NCBI GenBank assembly: GCA_016187465.1
Contig: JACPJQ010000002.1
Location: 124,001 to 188,000, forward strand
Length of the DNA stretch: 64,000 nucleotides
Origin: Candidatus Woesearchaeota archaeon
GTDB lineage: Archaea > Nanobdellota > Nanobdellia > Woesearchaeales > GW2011-AR4
Reading direction: 5' to 3'
Made by a program: the position numbers and the translations under genes. Every line of letters starts with the position of its first letter. The stretch's first letter is position 1. This document shows, in pieces, positions 46,283 to 55,407 of the stretch. A model generated the notes under the pieces. That model was not told the origin of the DNA. It was given only the letters and a program-made list of their open reading frames with translations, and did not search any database.

Positions 46283-47395
46283 TTACTCAATCTCAACCAC
46301 AATCTTCCTCTCTTTCTCGTTCAGCTCCTTGATTATCTTGTGGCCCTTGAGCTTTTCCTTTATCTCCTTCCATGAATATTTTTTGCTTGCTTTGGTGATT
46401 TCGTCCAATATTTCCTTTATCAAGGCATACTTATGGTAAATCATCTCTCCTTTCTCCCGAAGCTCTTTTTCCTCGGTTTTAAGCGATTCTATTGTTGCAT
46501 TCTGCCGCTCTATGATTCTTTGCAGCTCCTTCAGCTTCCTGTCAAAGGCAGTTTCCTTCTCTTCCCTGAAATGAGAGTAAAAAAATTGAAGCGCCTCGTT
46601 AAAAGTATCAAATTTCTGCTTTTTATTTTTCTGGTAGAACTGCAGTTCAAACGGGGTTGCGTCAATAACCGCATTGTTCTCGTCAAAAATCACTTCAGCA
46701 TTTATTTTTTTGTCAATGATTTTTTTAATTGAATCTGATATTGATTGTATTTGCTTTTCGTTAATGTTTTGGGGATTTAGTGACTTATCGATTTTTGACA
46801 ACAAGCAAATTTCCTCAGAATAAACTCCACCTAAGCCAAGCTCTGTTGCCAAGCTCACAACGATGCTTTCTTTTTTTGAATTTTTAAACATATTTTCCAA
46901 TTGTTTTTTATCAATATCAAATAGATTATAATTCATAACCGGATAGACGTATTTCAGCCTTGGCTTTACTGACCTTTCCCTGAACTCGTGGCGCTCAAGC
47001 GCGTTTATTATCACATTATGCTCGTCGCACAGAATTGCATTCCCTTTTCCGAAGAATTCTATGCAAAGGGATTTCCTGCTTTCTTTCGACTCAAAAGACA
47101 ATTTCAAAATCCTTTCAGGCTTTAATTGAGATACGCCAACCAGAAACAGCCCGTCCAGATGCTTCCTCAGAAGCTGCCCAAAACCGAGGAGTTCTCCATA
47201 GCCTTCCTTTTCTCCCAAAAAAACGGCTTTCCCTACATCAACACACAGCAGCTTCTTGCCTATGTTTGTTTTATACAGGCTAAACACTATCAAATTGCTT
47301 TCAGGATGGTAAATCTTGTCTATCCTGGAATCTTTAAGGCTGCCAAGCTCGTTCACCAGAAAATGCATTTCCAAGCTTGAAATTTGCTTTTTCAT
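46283..47395 (-). CDS. NFACT/RqcH-like protein, short form
   Basis: 370 residues. Starts SSLEMHFLVNELGSLKDSRIDKIYH, the NFACT-N domain, followed by LLCVDVGKAVFL and EFFGKGNAILCDE, a helix-hairpin-helix (about 200-215) and a long coiled coil (about 275-330). Archaeal/bacterial RqcH (Rqc2/Tae2 family) is about 550-680 residues and carries a C-terminal NFACT-R domain, which is absent here. RqcH binds the split 50S subunit and recruits alanyl-tRNA. The start overlaps the aminotransferase stop by 4 nt. Confidence 0.82.
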   Translation of the reverse strand: MKKQISSLEMHFLVNELGSLKDSRIDKIYHPESNLIVFSLYKTNIGKKLLCVDVGKAVFLGEKEGYGELLGFGQLLRKHLDGLFLVGVSQLKPERILKLSFESKESRKSLCIEFFGKGNAILCDEHNVIINALERHEFRERSVKPRLKYVYPVMNYNLFDIDKKQLENMFKNSKKESIVVSLATELGLGGVYSEEICLLSKIDKSLNPQNINEKQIQSISDSIKKIIDKKINAEVIFDENNAVIDATPFELQFYQKNKKQKFDTFNEALQFFYSHFREEKETAFDRKLKELQRIIERQNATIESLKTEEKELREKGEMIYHKYALIKEILDEITKASKKYSWKEIKEKLKGHKIIKELNEKERKIVVEIE

Positions 47396-48546
47396 ATTTT
47401 ATTTTTCAGCCATTGCTCTATCCTGTTGAGTCCCTTTTCAATATCGTGCATAGATGCTGCGTAGCTTAATCTTGCATGGCTGTCGCTTCCAAAAGCAATT
47501 CCCGGCACAACAGCAACCAATGCCTCGTCAAGCAGCCTGGAAGCAAATTCCATTGACTTCATGTTTGTCTTGCTTATATCAGGAAATGCATAGAAAGCAC
47601 CCTCAGGCTCAATGCATGAAATGCCCTTGATTTCATTCAGCCTTTTATGAATAAATTTTCTTCTCTCGTCAAATGCCTTTACCATCTGAGTTACTGAATC
47701 TTGTGAGCCATTTAAAGCTTCCAAAGCCGCGTATTGCGATATGCTGGAAGGATTGCTTGTCGCGTTGCTCTGCAGGTTTTCCATTGCTTTTATTATGTCC
47801 TTGCTGCCTGCAACATACCCAATGCGCCAGCCTGTCATTGCGTACGCCTTGGAAACTGCATTGCATGTAAAAGTTAGTTTTTTTATTTCCTCATTTAATG
47901 AGGCAATGCTTGTATGCTTGCCATTATAAACAAAATGCTCGTAAATTTCGTCTGATAGTACATAAAATTTATGCTCTATTGCAAGCTCTGCAATTTTCCT
48001 TATTTCGTCAGGCTCTATTGTTGCTCCGCTTGGATTATTTGGGGAGTTTAAAATAAGCAGCTTAGTTTTTTTAGTTACCTTTTCCTCCACAAAGTCTGCA
48101 GTCAGCTTGAACTTTTTGTCTGTCCTGCAAAACACAGGCTTTGCCTCGGCAAGCTTGATAATCTCCTGATAGCTTACCCAAAATGGAACAGGCAGGATTG
48201 CCTCGTCCCCCTTGTCCAGGATTACCATTGCTATGTTGTACAGCGAGTGCTTTCCGCCGCAGCTCACAAGGATTTCAGAAACATCATAATCAATGCTGTT
48301 TTCTCTCCTAAATTTGTCTGCAATCGCTTTTTTCAGCTCTGGAATTCCGCCAACTGGCGTGTACCTTGTGAAATTGCTGTCGATTGCCTTTTTTGCAGCC
48401 TGCTTTATGCTTTCAGGAGTATTGAAATCGGGCTCTCCCAAGCCAAAATTGACAATATCTTTGCCTTCGCTTCTCAGCTGCTTTGTCTTTGCCTCAATTG
48501 CAAATGTAGCGCTTGGCGCGATATTTTTTACCCTGTTGGACAGCAT
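47392..48546 (-). CDS. Class I aminotransferase (aspartate-type)
   Basis: 384 residues. PLP fold type I motifs: IVNFGLGEPDFNTPE, LILNSPNNPSGATIE, FYVLSDEIYEHFVY, and AVSKAYAMTGWRIGYVAG with the PLP-binding Lys in SKAYAMTG, and RLSYAAS with the carboxylate-binding Arg. It transfers amino groups between aspartate or other amino acids and 2-oxoglutarate. Overlaps the RqcH-like gene by 4 nt, an operon relationship of unclear meaning. Confidence 0.92.
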   Translation of the reverse strand: MLSNRVKNIAPSATFAIEAKTKQLRSEGKDIVNFGLGEPDFNTPESIKQAAKKAIDSNFTRYTPVGGIPELKKAIADKFRRENSIDYDVSEILVSCGGKHSLYNIAMVILDKGDEAILPVPFWVSYQEIIKLAEAKPVFCRTDKKFKLTADFVEEKVTKKTKLLILNSPNNPSGATIEPDEIRKIAELAIEHKFYVLSDEIYEHFVYNGKHTSIASLNEEIKKLTFTCNAVSKAYAMTGWRIGYVAGSKDIIKAMENLQSNATSNPSSISQYAALEALNGSQDSVTQMVKAFDERRKFIHKRLNEIKGISCIEPEGAFYAFPDISKTNMKSMEFASRLLDEALVAVVPGIAFGSDSHARLSYAASMHDIEKGLNRIEQWLKNKI

Positions 48547-49134
48547 TCAACCACCCAATTGCTTGGCAATTCTGCCTGTATTAAAACCTTTTGTGGTGTA
48601 AGCAACAATAACTTTATGTTTTCTCGCAACCGCCTCAGTATAGCATATATCAAAAATTTCAGCCTGCAGGTTTTCTTTTATCTTGTTTTTATGGAATTTT
48701 TTCTTCTTTAGGCGCTTATTTAGTATTTCTATACTGCATTTGGTTACTATACAAAGGTCTATATATCTTCTCGGAAGATAGTGGGAAAGGTGTGAGTCAA
48801 TTATTATTCCTTTTATTTTTTTATTTGATTTGTTGTAAATGTTTTTTATAATGTATTCTTTGGTGATTGTTTTAGTGCTTCTTGCCTTTGACATTGGGGC
48901 ATTTTCAATATTCTTATAATTTTTTAAAAAATCAATGACCTCAATTAATTTTTTATTCAATTTCTTAATATCAACAATTTTTGTTTTTCTTTTTTTATCA
49001 AAAGCGCCATATAACTTATTTTTATCAATAAATTCATTTACGTCAAAATAATAAAATCCCAGTTCCTTGGCTAATCTCTTGGATAAAGCAGTTTTTCCTG
49101 TGCCTGGCACGCCAGTGACCGCGATTACTTTCAT
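48547..49134 (-). CDS. Adenylate kinase 6/Fap7-like NTPase
   Basis: 195 residues. P-loop VTGVPGTGKTALSKRLA at the N terminus, LGFYYFDVNEF (Tyr-Phe-Asp), GIIIDSHLSHYLP (Walker-B-type D-S-H) and a C-terminal region with RLKKKKFHKNKIKENLQAE. The Fap7/AK6 family acts in 40S/30S subunit maturation with S11 in archaea and eukaryotes. Lys/Asn-rich middle part. It is just before the aminotransferase on the same strand, gap 0. Confidence 0.85.
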   Translation of the reverse strand: MKVIAVTGVPGTGKTALSKRLAKELGFYYFDVNEFIDKNKLYGAFDKKRKTKIVDIKKLNKKLIEVIDFLKNYKNIENAPMSKARSTKTITKEYIIKNIYNKSNKKIKGIIIDSHLSHYLPRRYIDLCIVTKCSIEILNKRLKKKKFHKNKIKENLQAEIFDICYTEAVARKHKVIVAYTTKGFNTGRIAKQLGG

Positions 49135-49153
49135 ATTTATAGAAAATCTGCAC

Positions 49154-49163
49154 TATATTTAAA
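49154..49163 (+). promoter_or_regulatory. TATA box for the YjbQ-MBF1 genes
   Basis: TATATTTAAA centred about 27 nt before the ATG at 49189. Confidence 0.55.
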
Positions 49164-49188
49164 TATTCTGACCTACATGCTTTGCCTT

Positions 49189-49599
49189 ATGCAAGAGGAA
49201 TTTTACTTATCAACAAAAAAGAGGCAGGAGCTTATAGACATAACAGAAAAAGTCAACTCTATAATCAAAAAATCTAAAACAAAGAAAGGATTGTGCAATG
49301 TGTTCACAGCACATGCGACTGCGGCAATTATTATAAATGAGAACTATGACCCCGATATTTGTCTGGATTTATTGGATGCTATGGATAAGTTGATACCTGC
49401 CGGCATTTGGCGCCATGACCGAGTAGATGGAAACGCCGATGCCCATATAAAATCTGCAATCTTAAGCCCTCAAGAAACGATACCTATAAAAAACAGCGAA
49501 TTACAACTAGGCAGGTGGCAGGCATTGATTTTTTGTGAGCTAGACGGACCAAGAACAGACAGAAAAATAATTGTAACAATAATCGGTGATAAAGATTAA
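49189..49599 (+). CDS. YjbQ/UPF0047 family protein
   Basis: 136 residues from the ATG at 49189, favoured by the TATA box 26 nt upstream. Motifs: CNVFTAHATAAIIINENYDPD, WRHDRVDGNADAHIKSAIL and LGRWQALIFCELDGPR, all typical of YjbQ. Homologs have weak thiamine phosphate synthase activity, although their true role is unclear. The stop overlaps the start of mbf1. Confidence 0.88.
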   Translation: MQEEFYLSTKKRQELIDITEKVNSIIKKSKTKKGLCNVFTAHATAAIIINENYDPDICLDLLDAMDKLIPAGIWRHDRVDGNADAHIKSAILSPQETIPIKNSELQLGRWQALIFCELDGPRTDRKIIVTIIGDKD

Positions 49600-50059
49600 C
49601 TGCGATCTGTGCGGGAAAGCTAATGAAAATTTAAACAGGGCAATAATAGAAGGTGTTGAGCTTGAAGTCTGCAATGACTGCAGCAAATTCGGAAAAGTAA
49701 TAGCTCATGTAAAAAGGCCAAGTGTAAAAGAGCAGGCTAAATTAATAAGGAAGAAAACTCTGCAGGATAATGAAGAGAAAATCGAGCTGCTTGTAGAAGG
49801 CTATTCGGACTTAATAAAGAAAAGGCGCGAGGCAATGGGATTGACCCAAAAGGATTTTGCCTCGAAAATCAATGAAAAGGAATCAACTATCCATCACATA
49901 GAGACTGGTTCATTTGAGCCGCCGCTGAATTTGGCGAAAAAACTGGAGAGGTTTCTGGGCGTAAAGCTTGTTGAAGAGCACGAAGAGAAACATGAGCCTG
50001 TGAAGATGGGCAAGGAAATCGGTTTTACTCTGGGGGATTTCATAAATATAAAGAAATAA
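49586..50059 (+). CDS. Multiprotein bridging factor 1 (MBF1)
   Basis: 157 residues. N-terminal zinc ribbon (INCDLCGKANENL ... LEVCNDC), then helix-turn-helix (GLTQKDFASKINEKESTIHHIETG). This is the archaeal MBF1 layout (Cro/C1-type HTH). It is a transcription or translation-linked factor that binds the ribosome. Start GTG at 49586 lies inside the end of the YjbQ gene. Confidence 0.92.
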   Translation: MIKINCDLCGKANENLNRAIIEGVELEVCNDCSKFGKVIAHVKRPSVKEQAKLIRKKTLQDNEEKIELLVEGYSDLIKKRREAMGLTQKDFASKINEKESTIHHIETGSFEPPLNLAKKLERFLGVKLVEEHEEKHEPVKMGKEIGFTLGDFINIKK

Positions 50060-50075
50060 TTTTAATGATCTTATT

Positions 50076-51458
50076 TTATTTTTCAAATACATACTGCCGG
50101 CACCCATCTGCAGCTGATGCGTATTTTATTCTGAATTTTTGTTTCAAGAATGCCAGCAATTCTTCTTTATCATTCTCGCACTTAACATCGTTTGGCTTGC
50201 ATGCCAAATCGCAAGAATCCATTAGTATAAAAACCGCTTTTTTGGATTCATCAATCAATTCTTTCTTCTTTTTTTCATTAAAAACTGGGTAGTACATCAA
50301 TTGGTCTATCTTTTTGTCGCTAAAAACAGGTATACTCGGGCTTGAAACCCAGATTTCGCCTTTAGCATAGTATTCATGAAGTTTATTCTGGAGACTGTAG
50401 TACTGGTTATTCTTGCCATATTCATCCTTATAGTAGGTTATTATGTTCAAAATTGAAAAACTAAGGGATAAGATGATAAGCGTTATTATAGATTCTTTGA
50501 TGACATTATTCTTAGTATTATCAAGGATATGCGCAATTGCATGCGACATCAATAAGTACATATAAGGCAATAAAACAATCAAGAATCTCATTTCTTTTTG
50601 CTTTATAGAATTAAAAAATACAAAAAAGATAATGAAGGATATCAGTATTAATTTTTTATTTGAATGAAGCTTTTTAAGCAGTAAGAATATTCCGAAAATC
50701 AATGACAAATATAAGATATTTTCCTTAAATAATTCAACAAAATAGTAAGTTAAGGAAGGGTGATTGAACCATCCGCTGTTATTTGTCAGGAATGTTTGCT
50801 GCAAGAAGGGATGCATGGCATTGCCATACAATATCTGATTTACGATTAAGAAAGGCGCTGTTGCGACAATAAAGCCTGTAAATAAATCCGCGTTGTTTTT
50901 TATTCTTTTCCTGCTAAATTGCGCCAGAATTGTTATTATCGCTGCTGCAAATACAATCAACTGCAAGTATCTGGTCATGAATGCTATTCCAAAAAAAAAT
51001 CCAGAAACAAAATACTTTTTCTCTATAAAAAGGTAGATTGCCGCTAAAGAGAAAAATGTGGATACAATTTCTGTCAGCATAATCCCGTTAAAGAAAAAAA
51101 ATGTTGGGGAAAATGCTAAGAATAAAGAAGACAATAAAGCTGTTTTTCTATTGAATAATTTATTTCCTATTGAATACGTCAGCAAAATGCATAAGCTTCC
51201 GAATATTATCTCAAGAATCCTGCCGAATAAAATCTGGCTCAAGCCTATTTTCCATAATAAGCCTAACATCAATGGCCAGACAATCGGCCTTGAATCTTCC
51301 CAAAAACCTGAATTGCCGAGTGAGAAAATGTATTTTCCCATGCCTATGTATACAGAAGAATCCCACCATACTTGGCTGTAAATGCCGATAGTAAAGAACT
51401 TAACGCACAAGAATGCCGCAATAATTACAATTATTAACTTATGCCTATACAACTTCAT
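50076..51458 (-). CDS. Membrane glycosyltransferase (GT39/PMT-like)
   Basis: About 460 residues, eleven or more membrane helices. The first loop has YSQVWWDSSVYIGMGKYIF with the catalytic Asp of GT-C enzymes, and MLTEIVSTFFSLAAIYLFIEKKY is typical of PMT/ArnT-like proteins. A C-terminal extracellular domain (WVSSPSIPVF and later) completes it. The enzyme uses polyprenyl-phosphate sugars. It forms an operon-like run with the two family 2 glycosyltransferases at 51508-54119. The start at 51458 is an ATG; a TTG at 51470 is the alternative. Confidence 0.85.
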   Translation of the reverse strand: MKLYRHKLIIVIIAAFLCVKFFTIGIYSQVWWDSSVYIGMGKYIFSLGNSGFWEDSRPIVWPLMLGLLWKIGLSQILFGRILEIIFGSLCILLTYSIGNKLFNRKTALLSSLFLAFSPTFFFFNGIMLTEIVSTFFSLAAIYLFIEKKYFVSGFFFGIAFMTRYLQLIVFAAAIITILAQFSRKRIKNNADLFTGFIVATAPFLIVNQILYGNAMHPFLQQTFLTNNSGWFNHPSLTYYFVELFKENILYLSLIFGIFLLLKKLHSNKKLILISFIIFFVFFNSIKQKEMRFLIVLLPYMYLLMSHAIAHILDNTKNNVIKESIITLIILSLSFSILNIITYYKDEYGKNNQYYSLQNKLHEYYAKGEIWVSSPSIPVFSDKKIDQLMYYPVFNEKKKKELIDESKKAVFILMDSCDLACKPNDVKCENDKEELLAFLKQKFRIKYASAADGCRQYVFEK

Positions 51459-51507
51459 TTTGCATAACAAAATGAATCGATTAAATAATACTTTCGGATT
51501 GAAGAAA

Positions 51508-52869
51508 TCAGCTAATTGATTTATTGCCTTGCTTATTCAGCATGTACCATTCCATAGGCGTTTCTGCCAATGCTTTGAAAATTCCAACATTTACATAATA
51601 AGTGACCACCAAACCATAGCTGAACGAAGACGCTATCATAGGCAGGCTCAATCTCGCCTTATTGGCCTTTGACAATGCAACAAAACTTGCAAAAATCAGG
51701 CCGCTTGTTAAGATGATGTTTCTTGTCAATTCATAAAAAAACTTGCCCCATTCAACTGGTGCAGGAGCATGTGTGATAAAGCTTAATGTCCCTGTTATGA
51801 AAAGCCCTGCCAGAATGACTGATAATAAATATCCGCTGCAAAAAATGCCAGCCATATAAATCCTGTCAATTGTGTTGAGGTGTTTGCTCCTAAGCAAATC
51901 AAAGAAGTGCTTCTTCCAGGAATAAGCAACGCCATAAGCCCACCTCATCTGCTGCCTGTACAGGTCTTTCAGCGTAAATGGCACTTCGCTGTCACATTCC
52001 AAATCATGGAGGTACTCTATTTTATAGCCTTTTTCAAGAAGCCTCAACGAAAACTCTATGTCTTCTGTCAGATTGCCGTTTTCCCATGCTCCCAATTCAA
52101 TCAGCACGTCCTTTCTTACAGCCTCTGCAGAGCCGCATAAAAAGGCAATTTTCCTCCGGTTGTACATAAAGGGTATTGTTATATGGTGGCATGTTGATAC
52201 TATAGTTGCCCCTAAAACAGATATTAAATTTTGGTTGGAGTTGATTAGCTTCCATCTTGCCTGCACCCCAGCAATATTTTTGTCCTTAATGAAAGGCCTT
52301 ACTATTCTTGATAAGAAATCAGCATCTGGGACAAAATCTGAATCAAATATGACAAGTATTTCCCCTTTGGAATGCTTCAGCATGTTGTTCAGATTGCCGG
52401 GCTTGTAGCCTTCATTGTTTTTTCTTTTTAATATCTTGATTGAGTTCTGCTCGCCTGCAAACTCCTTTAACTTTTCTGACACTTCTGGAATGTTGCTGTC
52501 ATCGCCTATTAGTATTTCATACTTGTCTTTTGGGTAATCAAAATTCAGGCAGCTTTTCGCGCACCTTATTGCGGCCAATTCATTAAAGGTTGGAATTTGC
52601 ACTGTCACAAAGGGCAGCTTATCTCCTGAAATGCTCTCATTCTGCTGATTCCTTTCTTTTTTTTTCTTGAATACCGCGTAAATAGACACTATGTAATAAA
52701 AAACTGAGATTAGAACTGCTATGAACAGAAGCGTGTTAAACATATTATCAAATACTGCATGAAGAAAGTTTAGTATGCTGCGTCCAATAGCATTATACTT
52801 TATAAAAAAAGTGCTTACCAATCCAACATACCAAACAAAAAATTGATGAAGTATATTAATCGCGCTCAT
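51508..52869 (-). CDS. Processive family 2 glycosyltransferase (BcsA-like)
   Basis: About 453 residues. One N-terminal membrane segment, then the GT2 domain: IPTFNELAAIRCAK, YEILIGDDSNIPEV (DD), ILVIFDSDFVPDADFL (DxD), AGVQARWKLI and EDIEFSLRLLEKG, ending with RQQMRWAYG (QxxRW), the signature of polymerising enzymes. Four to five membrane helices follow. It probably builds an extracellular polysaccharide. The start at 52869 (MSAINILHQ) follows the stop of the upstream gene at 52875 with 5 nt between. Confidence 0.88.
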   Translation of the reverse strand: MSAINILHQFFVWYVGLVSTFFIKYNAIGRSILNFLHAVFDNMFNTLLFIAVLISVFYYIVSIYAVFKKKKERNQQNESISGDKLPFVTVQIPTFNELAAIRCAKSCLNFDYPKDKYEILIGDDSNIPEVSEKLKEFAGEQNSIKILKRKNNEGYKPGNLNNMLKHSKGEILVIFDSDFVPDADFLSRIVRPFIKDKNIAGVQARWKLINSNQNLISVLGATIVSTCHHITIPFMYNRRKIAFLCGSAEAVRKDVLIELGAWENGNLTEDIEFSLRLLEKGYKIEYLHDLECDSEVPFTLKDLYRQQMRWAYGVAYSWKKHFFDLLRSKHLNTIDRIYMAGIFCSGYLLSVILAGLFITGTLSFITHAPAPVEWGKFFYELTRNIILTSGLIFASFVALSKANKARLSLPMIASSFSYGLVVTYYVNVGIFKALAETPMEWYMLNKQGNKSIS

Positions 52870-52874
52870 GTTAT

Positions 52875-54119
52875 TTACTTTATATAAAAGCTTTTTTCCC
52901 AAAACCTGTGCTTCAATAGGCTGATTAAGATTATTATATTTAAAACTATTGTATATGGGAAGTAAAAAAATATGGCAAACAAATTCTTGGTATTAGCTCT
53001 GTCATTGAACATTCGCAGCCCTGCTACAGTCAATATGCTCGTCATTATGCCTGACAAAACTCCAAAAATGCTGTATAAAGATATACCATAGTCCGGTATT
53101 TTGTAAAGCACATATACAGGGCCCATCAGGCTGAACCACCTAAAAAAATAGCTTGTGGAGCTTAACAATGTCTGGGTGTTGTAAGGCATCCAATAATAGA
53201 TCTGGTAAGCTATGATTGGCAAAGATATGAATGCAAAGAAAGTCCACCAAAAATGGGTGATGTACAAGAATAAGATAGGCACAGGCGACTTTATTGAAAA
53301 AAGACTCCTATTTTTGAATATGGCCTGCAAAGTTCCTATCCACCACCTGACACGCTGCCTGTACAAATCCTTAAACTTCACAGGCACAATAGTATGGCCT
53401 ATTGCTTTTGGCGCTGTGATTGTTGTATAGCCTTCTTTTTTCATCTCCAAGGCCACATCAATGTCTTCTGCCATGGTGTCTTTCTTGAAATATCTGATTT
53501 TTTTTAATGCCTTTTTTCTGTAGCACGCCAAAGACCCTGATATCCACGCGCCGCTGTTGAAAACGCTTGAGAAGCTGTTTCTAATCACGTTGCTTAAATG
53601 GTATTCCACGTTTTGGAAAGTTCCCAGAATTGATTTCTTATTTCTTACGTTATTGTTGCCAGTGGTTGCTCCAATGCTGCTGTCTGCAAAAGGGATTAGA
53701 AGTTCTCTTATGCAGTTTTTGTCCAGTATTGTATCAGCATCTATAGTCACAATAAACTCGTTAGAGGCTTTCGATGCGCCGTAGTTCAAAGCCTCCACTT
53801 TGCCAAGGTGATTCTGCCTCAAAATTTTCAGATTTTTATTTTTCTTTAGGATTTTTATTGTGCTGTCCGTAGAGCCATCATCAACAACAATCACCTTGAT
53901 TTTGGATAGAGGATAGTTTGAGTTAGATATAGAATCCAGGCACTCTTGTATGTTTTTTTCCTCGTTATACGCCGGTATCACTATGCTTATGTTGGGCTTG
54001 AATGGCTTTTCCTGCTTTTTCAAGAATTTCGAGATAACAAATAATCCAAATATGATGACTAGGAATGAAAAAACTATCCCGAAAAGCACGCTGGACAATA
54101 GCATTATAAGGTCTTTCAT
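52875..54119 (-). CDS. Family 2 glycosyltransferase
   Basis: 414 residues. An N-terminal membrane helix, then ISIVIPAYNEEKNIQECLDS, VIVVDDGSTDSTIKIL, FIVTIDADTILD and DTMAEDIDVALEMKKEG, ending RQRVRWWIGTLQAI (Q-x-x-R-W), followed by three to four membrane helices. It resembles processive chitin/hyaluronan-type synthases. It is the first gene of the three glycosyltransferases and was likely transcribed with them. A TATA-like stretch near 54140 may serve as promoter. Confidence 0.88.
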   Translation of the reverse strand: MKDLIMLLSSVLFGIVFSFLVIIFGLFVISKFLKKQEKPFKPNISIVIPAYNEEKNIQECLDSISNSNYPLSKIKVIVVDDGSTDSTIKILKKNKNLKILRQNHLGKVEALNYGASKASNEFIVTIDADTILDKNCIRELLIPFADSSIGATTGNNNVRNKKSILGTFQNVEYHLSNVIRNSFSSVFNSGAWISGSLACYRKKALKKIRYFKKDTMAEDIDVALEMKKEGYTTITAPKAIGHTIVPVKFKDLYRQRVRWWIGTLQAIFKNRSLFSIKSPVPILFLYITHFWWTFFAFISLPIIAYQIYYWMPYNTQTLLSSTSYFFRWFSLMGPVYVLYKIPDYGISLYSIFGVLSGIMTSILTVAGLRMFNDRANTKNLFAIFFYFPYTIVLNIIILISLLKHRFWEKSFYIK

Positions 54120-54279
54120 GGTGTTTATATTGTATTATATGTATATTTTTGTAATTAGTATGGCAGTTTTTTAAATATTTCTATTGAGAACTTTGAAAAT
54201 CCGTTATTTTCCACATTTTCGACATTCCCAAAAATTACATTGCAATTTTTTAGGACATTCAAGATCCCCTATTGAAATG

Positions 54280-54561
54280 CTAGCTTAAGAAGGTTATCCC
54301 CATGGATTCACATATCCCCTTATAGCCGCTAAAGCAAATTCCTAAACCAGTGGCATATCCAATATAAACAATAGCGCCAAGCGCGATGCCTGTAATGGCA
54401 AACCATTTGCCGCTGTAATCTTCCGGGTTTTTTTTGATGTTTGACAGCGCCTTAAAACCAAATATGACTGCAAACAGACCGAATATGAGATTAAGAAGAG
54501 GTATCCAGAAAGTCATTCCAAAGGCAAATGATGCTATTGCAATAGATTTTGATTTTTTCAT
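54280..54561 (-). CDS. DUF4190-type membrane protein
   Basis: 93 residues, two membrane helices and the characteristic Gly-Phe-Ala-rich first half (SIAIASFAFGMTFWIPLLN, then FGLFAVIFGFKALSNIKKNP, then GKWFAITGIALGAIVYIG). Role unknown. Stands alone between glycosyltransferases and radB. Confidence 0.75.
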   Translation of the reverse strand: MKKSKSIAIASFAFGMTFWIPLLNLIFGLFAVIFGFKALSNIKKNPEDYSGKWFAITGIALGAIVYIGYATGLGICFSGYKGICESMGITFLS

Positions 54562-54604
54562 GTATTGTGTGATTTTAATGAGATATTAATATCTTTCCAC
54601 AAAT

Positions 54605-54612
54605 TTTATAAT
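54605..54612 (+). promoter_or_regulatory. TATA box for radB
   Basis: TTTATAAT centred about 27 nt before the ATG at 54635; supports that start over the upstream in-frame TTG at 54614. Confidence 0.6.
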
Positions 54613-54634
54613 ATTGTCAATAGCACTGACCCAT

Positions 54635-55360
54635 ATGGGGTCGTTAGACAACAGAATACCTACTGGCAGCAGAATATTAGATATCATGCTTGACGGTGGC
54701 TACGAAAAAGACGTAATTACGACTATCTACGGGCCAGCAGGCTCTGGCAAGACTGTTCTTTGTTTGCTGTGCTCCATAAATGTGGCAAAGTCGGGGAAGA
54801 AGGTTATTTATGTTGACAGCGAAGGTGGATTTTCCCTTGAAAGGCTAAGGCAGATAGCATCTCACATAAGCCAGGATTACAGAAAAATTCTCGACAGTAT
54901 GATTTTTTTAAAGCCTACCAGTTTTGCAGAGCAAAAAAAATCCTTTGAAAAGCTGAAAGACATGGTAAATGACAAGATTGGGCTTATAGTTGTTGATACA
55001 ATAGCCATGCTTTATAGGTTGGAGCTAGGCAAAAGCGAAGAAGTGCAGGAAGTAAACAGAGAGCTTGGAAAGCAGATAGCCTACCTCACTGAGATAGCAA
55101 GGAAAAAAAACATACCTGTGCTTATAACCAACCAGGTATATGCAGATTTTGATGACAAGAATAAGGTGAATATTGTTGGGGGGGACATCTTGAAGTATGG
55201 AAGCAAATGTCTAATAGAGCTTCAGGTAACTCCAAATGGCAATCGTAGACTTATATTAAAGAAACATAGGTCAATCCAGCCAGAAAAAGAACTTTTGTTT
55301 AAGATTGTAGAAGGAGGCATTATAGGGACTAAAGAGAGTAAAGGTTTCAGATTCTTTTGA
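54635..55360 (+). CDS. radB: DNA repair and recombination protein RadB
   Basis: 241 residues, a RecA-core without the N-terminal HhH domain of RadA. Walker A GPAGSGKTVLCL, Walker B-type KIGLIVVDTIAML, LITNQVYADFDDKNKVNIVGGDILKYGSKCLIEL. RadB is a Rad51 paralogue in archaea that modulates RadA and Hjc. The hjc gene is 31 kb away in the same window. Confidence 0.9.
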   Translation: MGSLDNRIPTGSRILDIMLDGGYEKDVITTIYGPAGSGKTVLCLLCSINVAKSGKKVIYVDSEGGFSLERLRQIASHISQDYRKILDSMIFLKPTSFAEQKKSFEKLKDMVNDKIGLIVVDTIAMLYRLELGKSEEVQEVNRELGKQIAYLTEIARKKNIPVLITNQVYADFDDKNKVNIVGGDILKYGSKCLIELQVTPNGNRRLILKKHRSIQPEKELLFKIVEGGIIGTKESKGFRFF

Positions 55361-55407
55361 AAACATACGCAAAAACCTTTTTAAACAGCTGTGAATAATC
55401 TTAGTTT

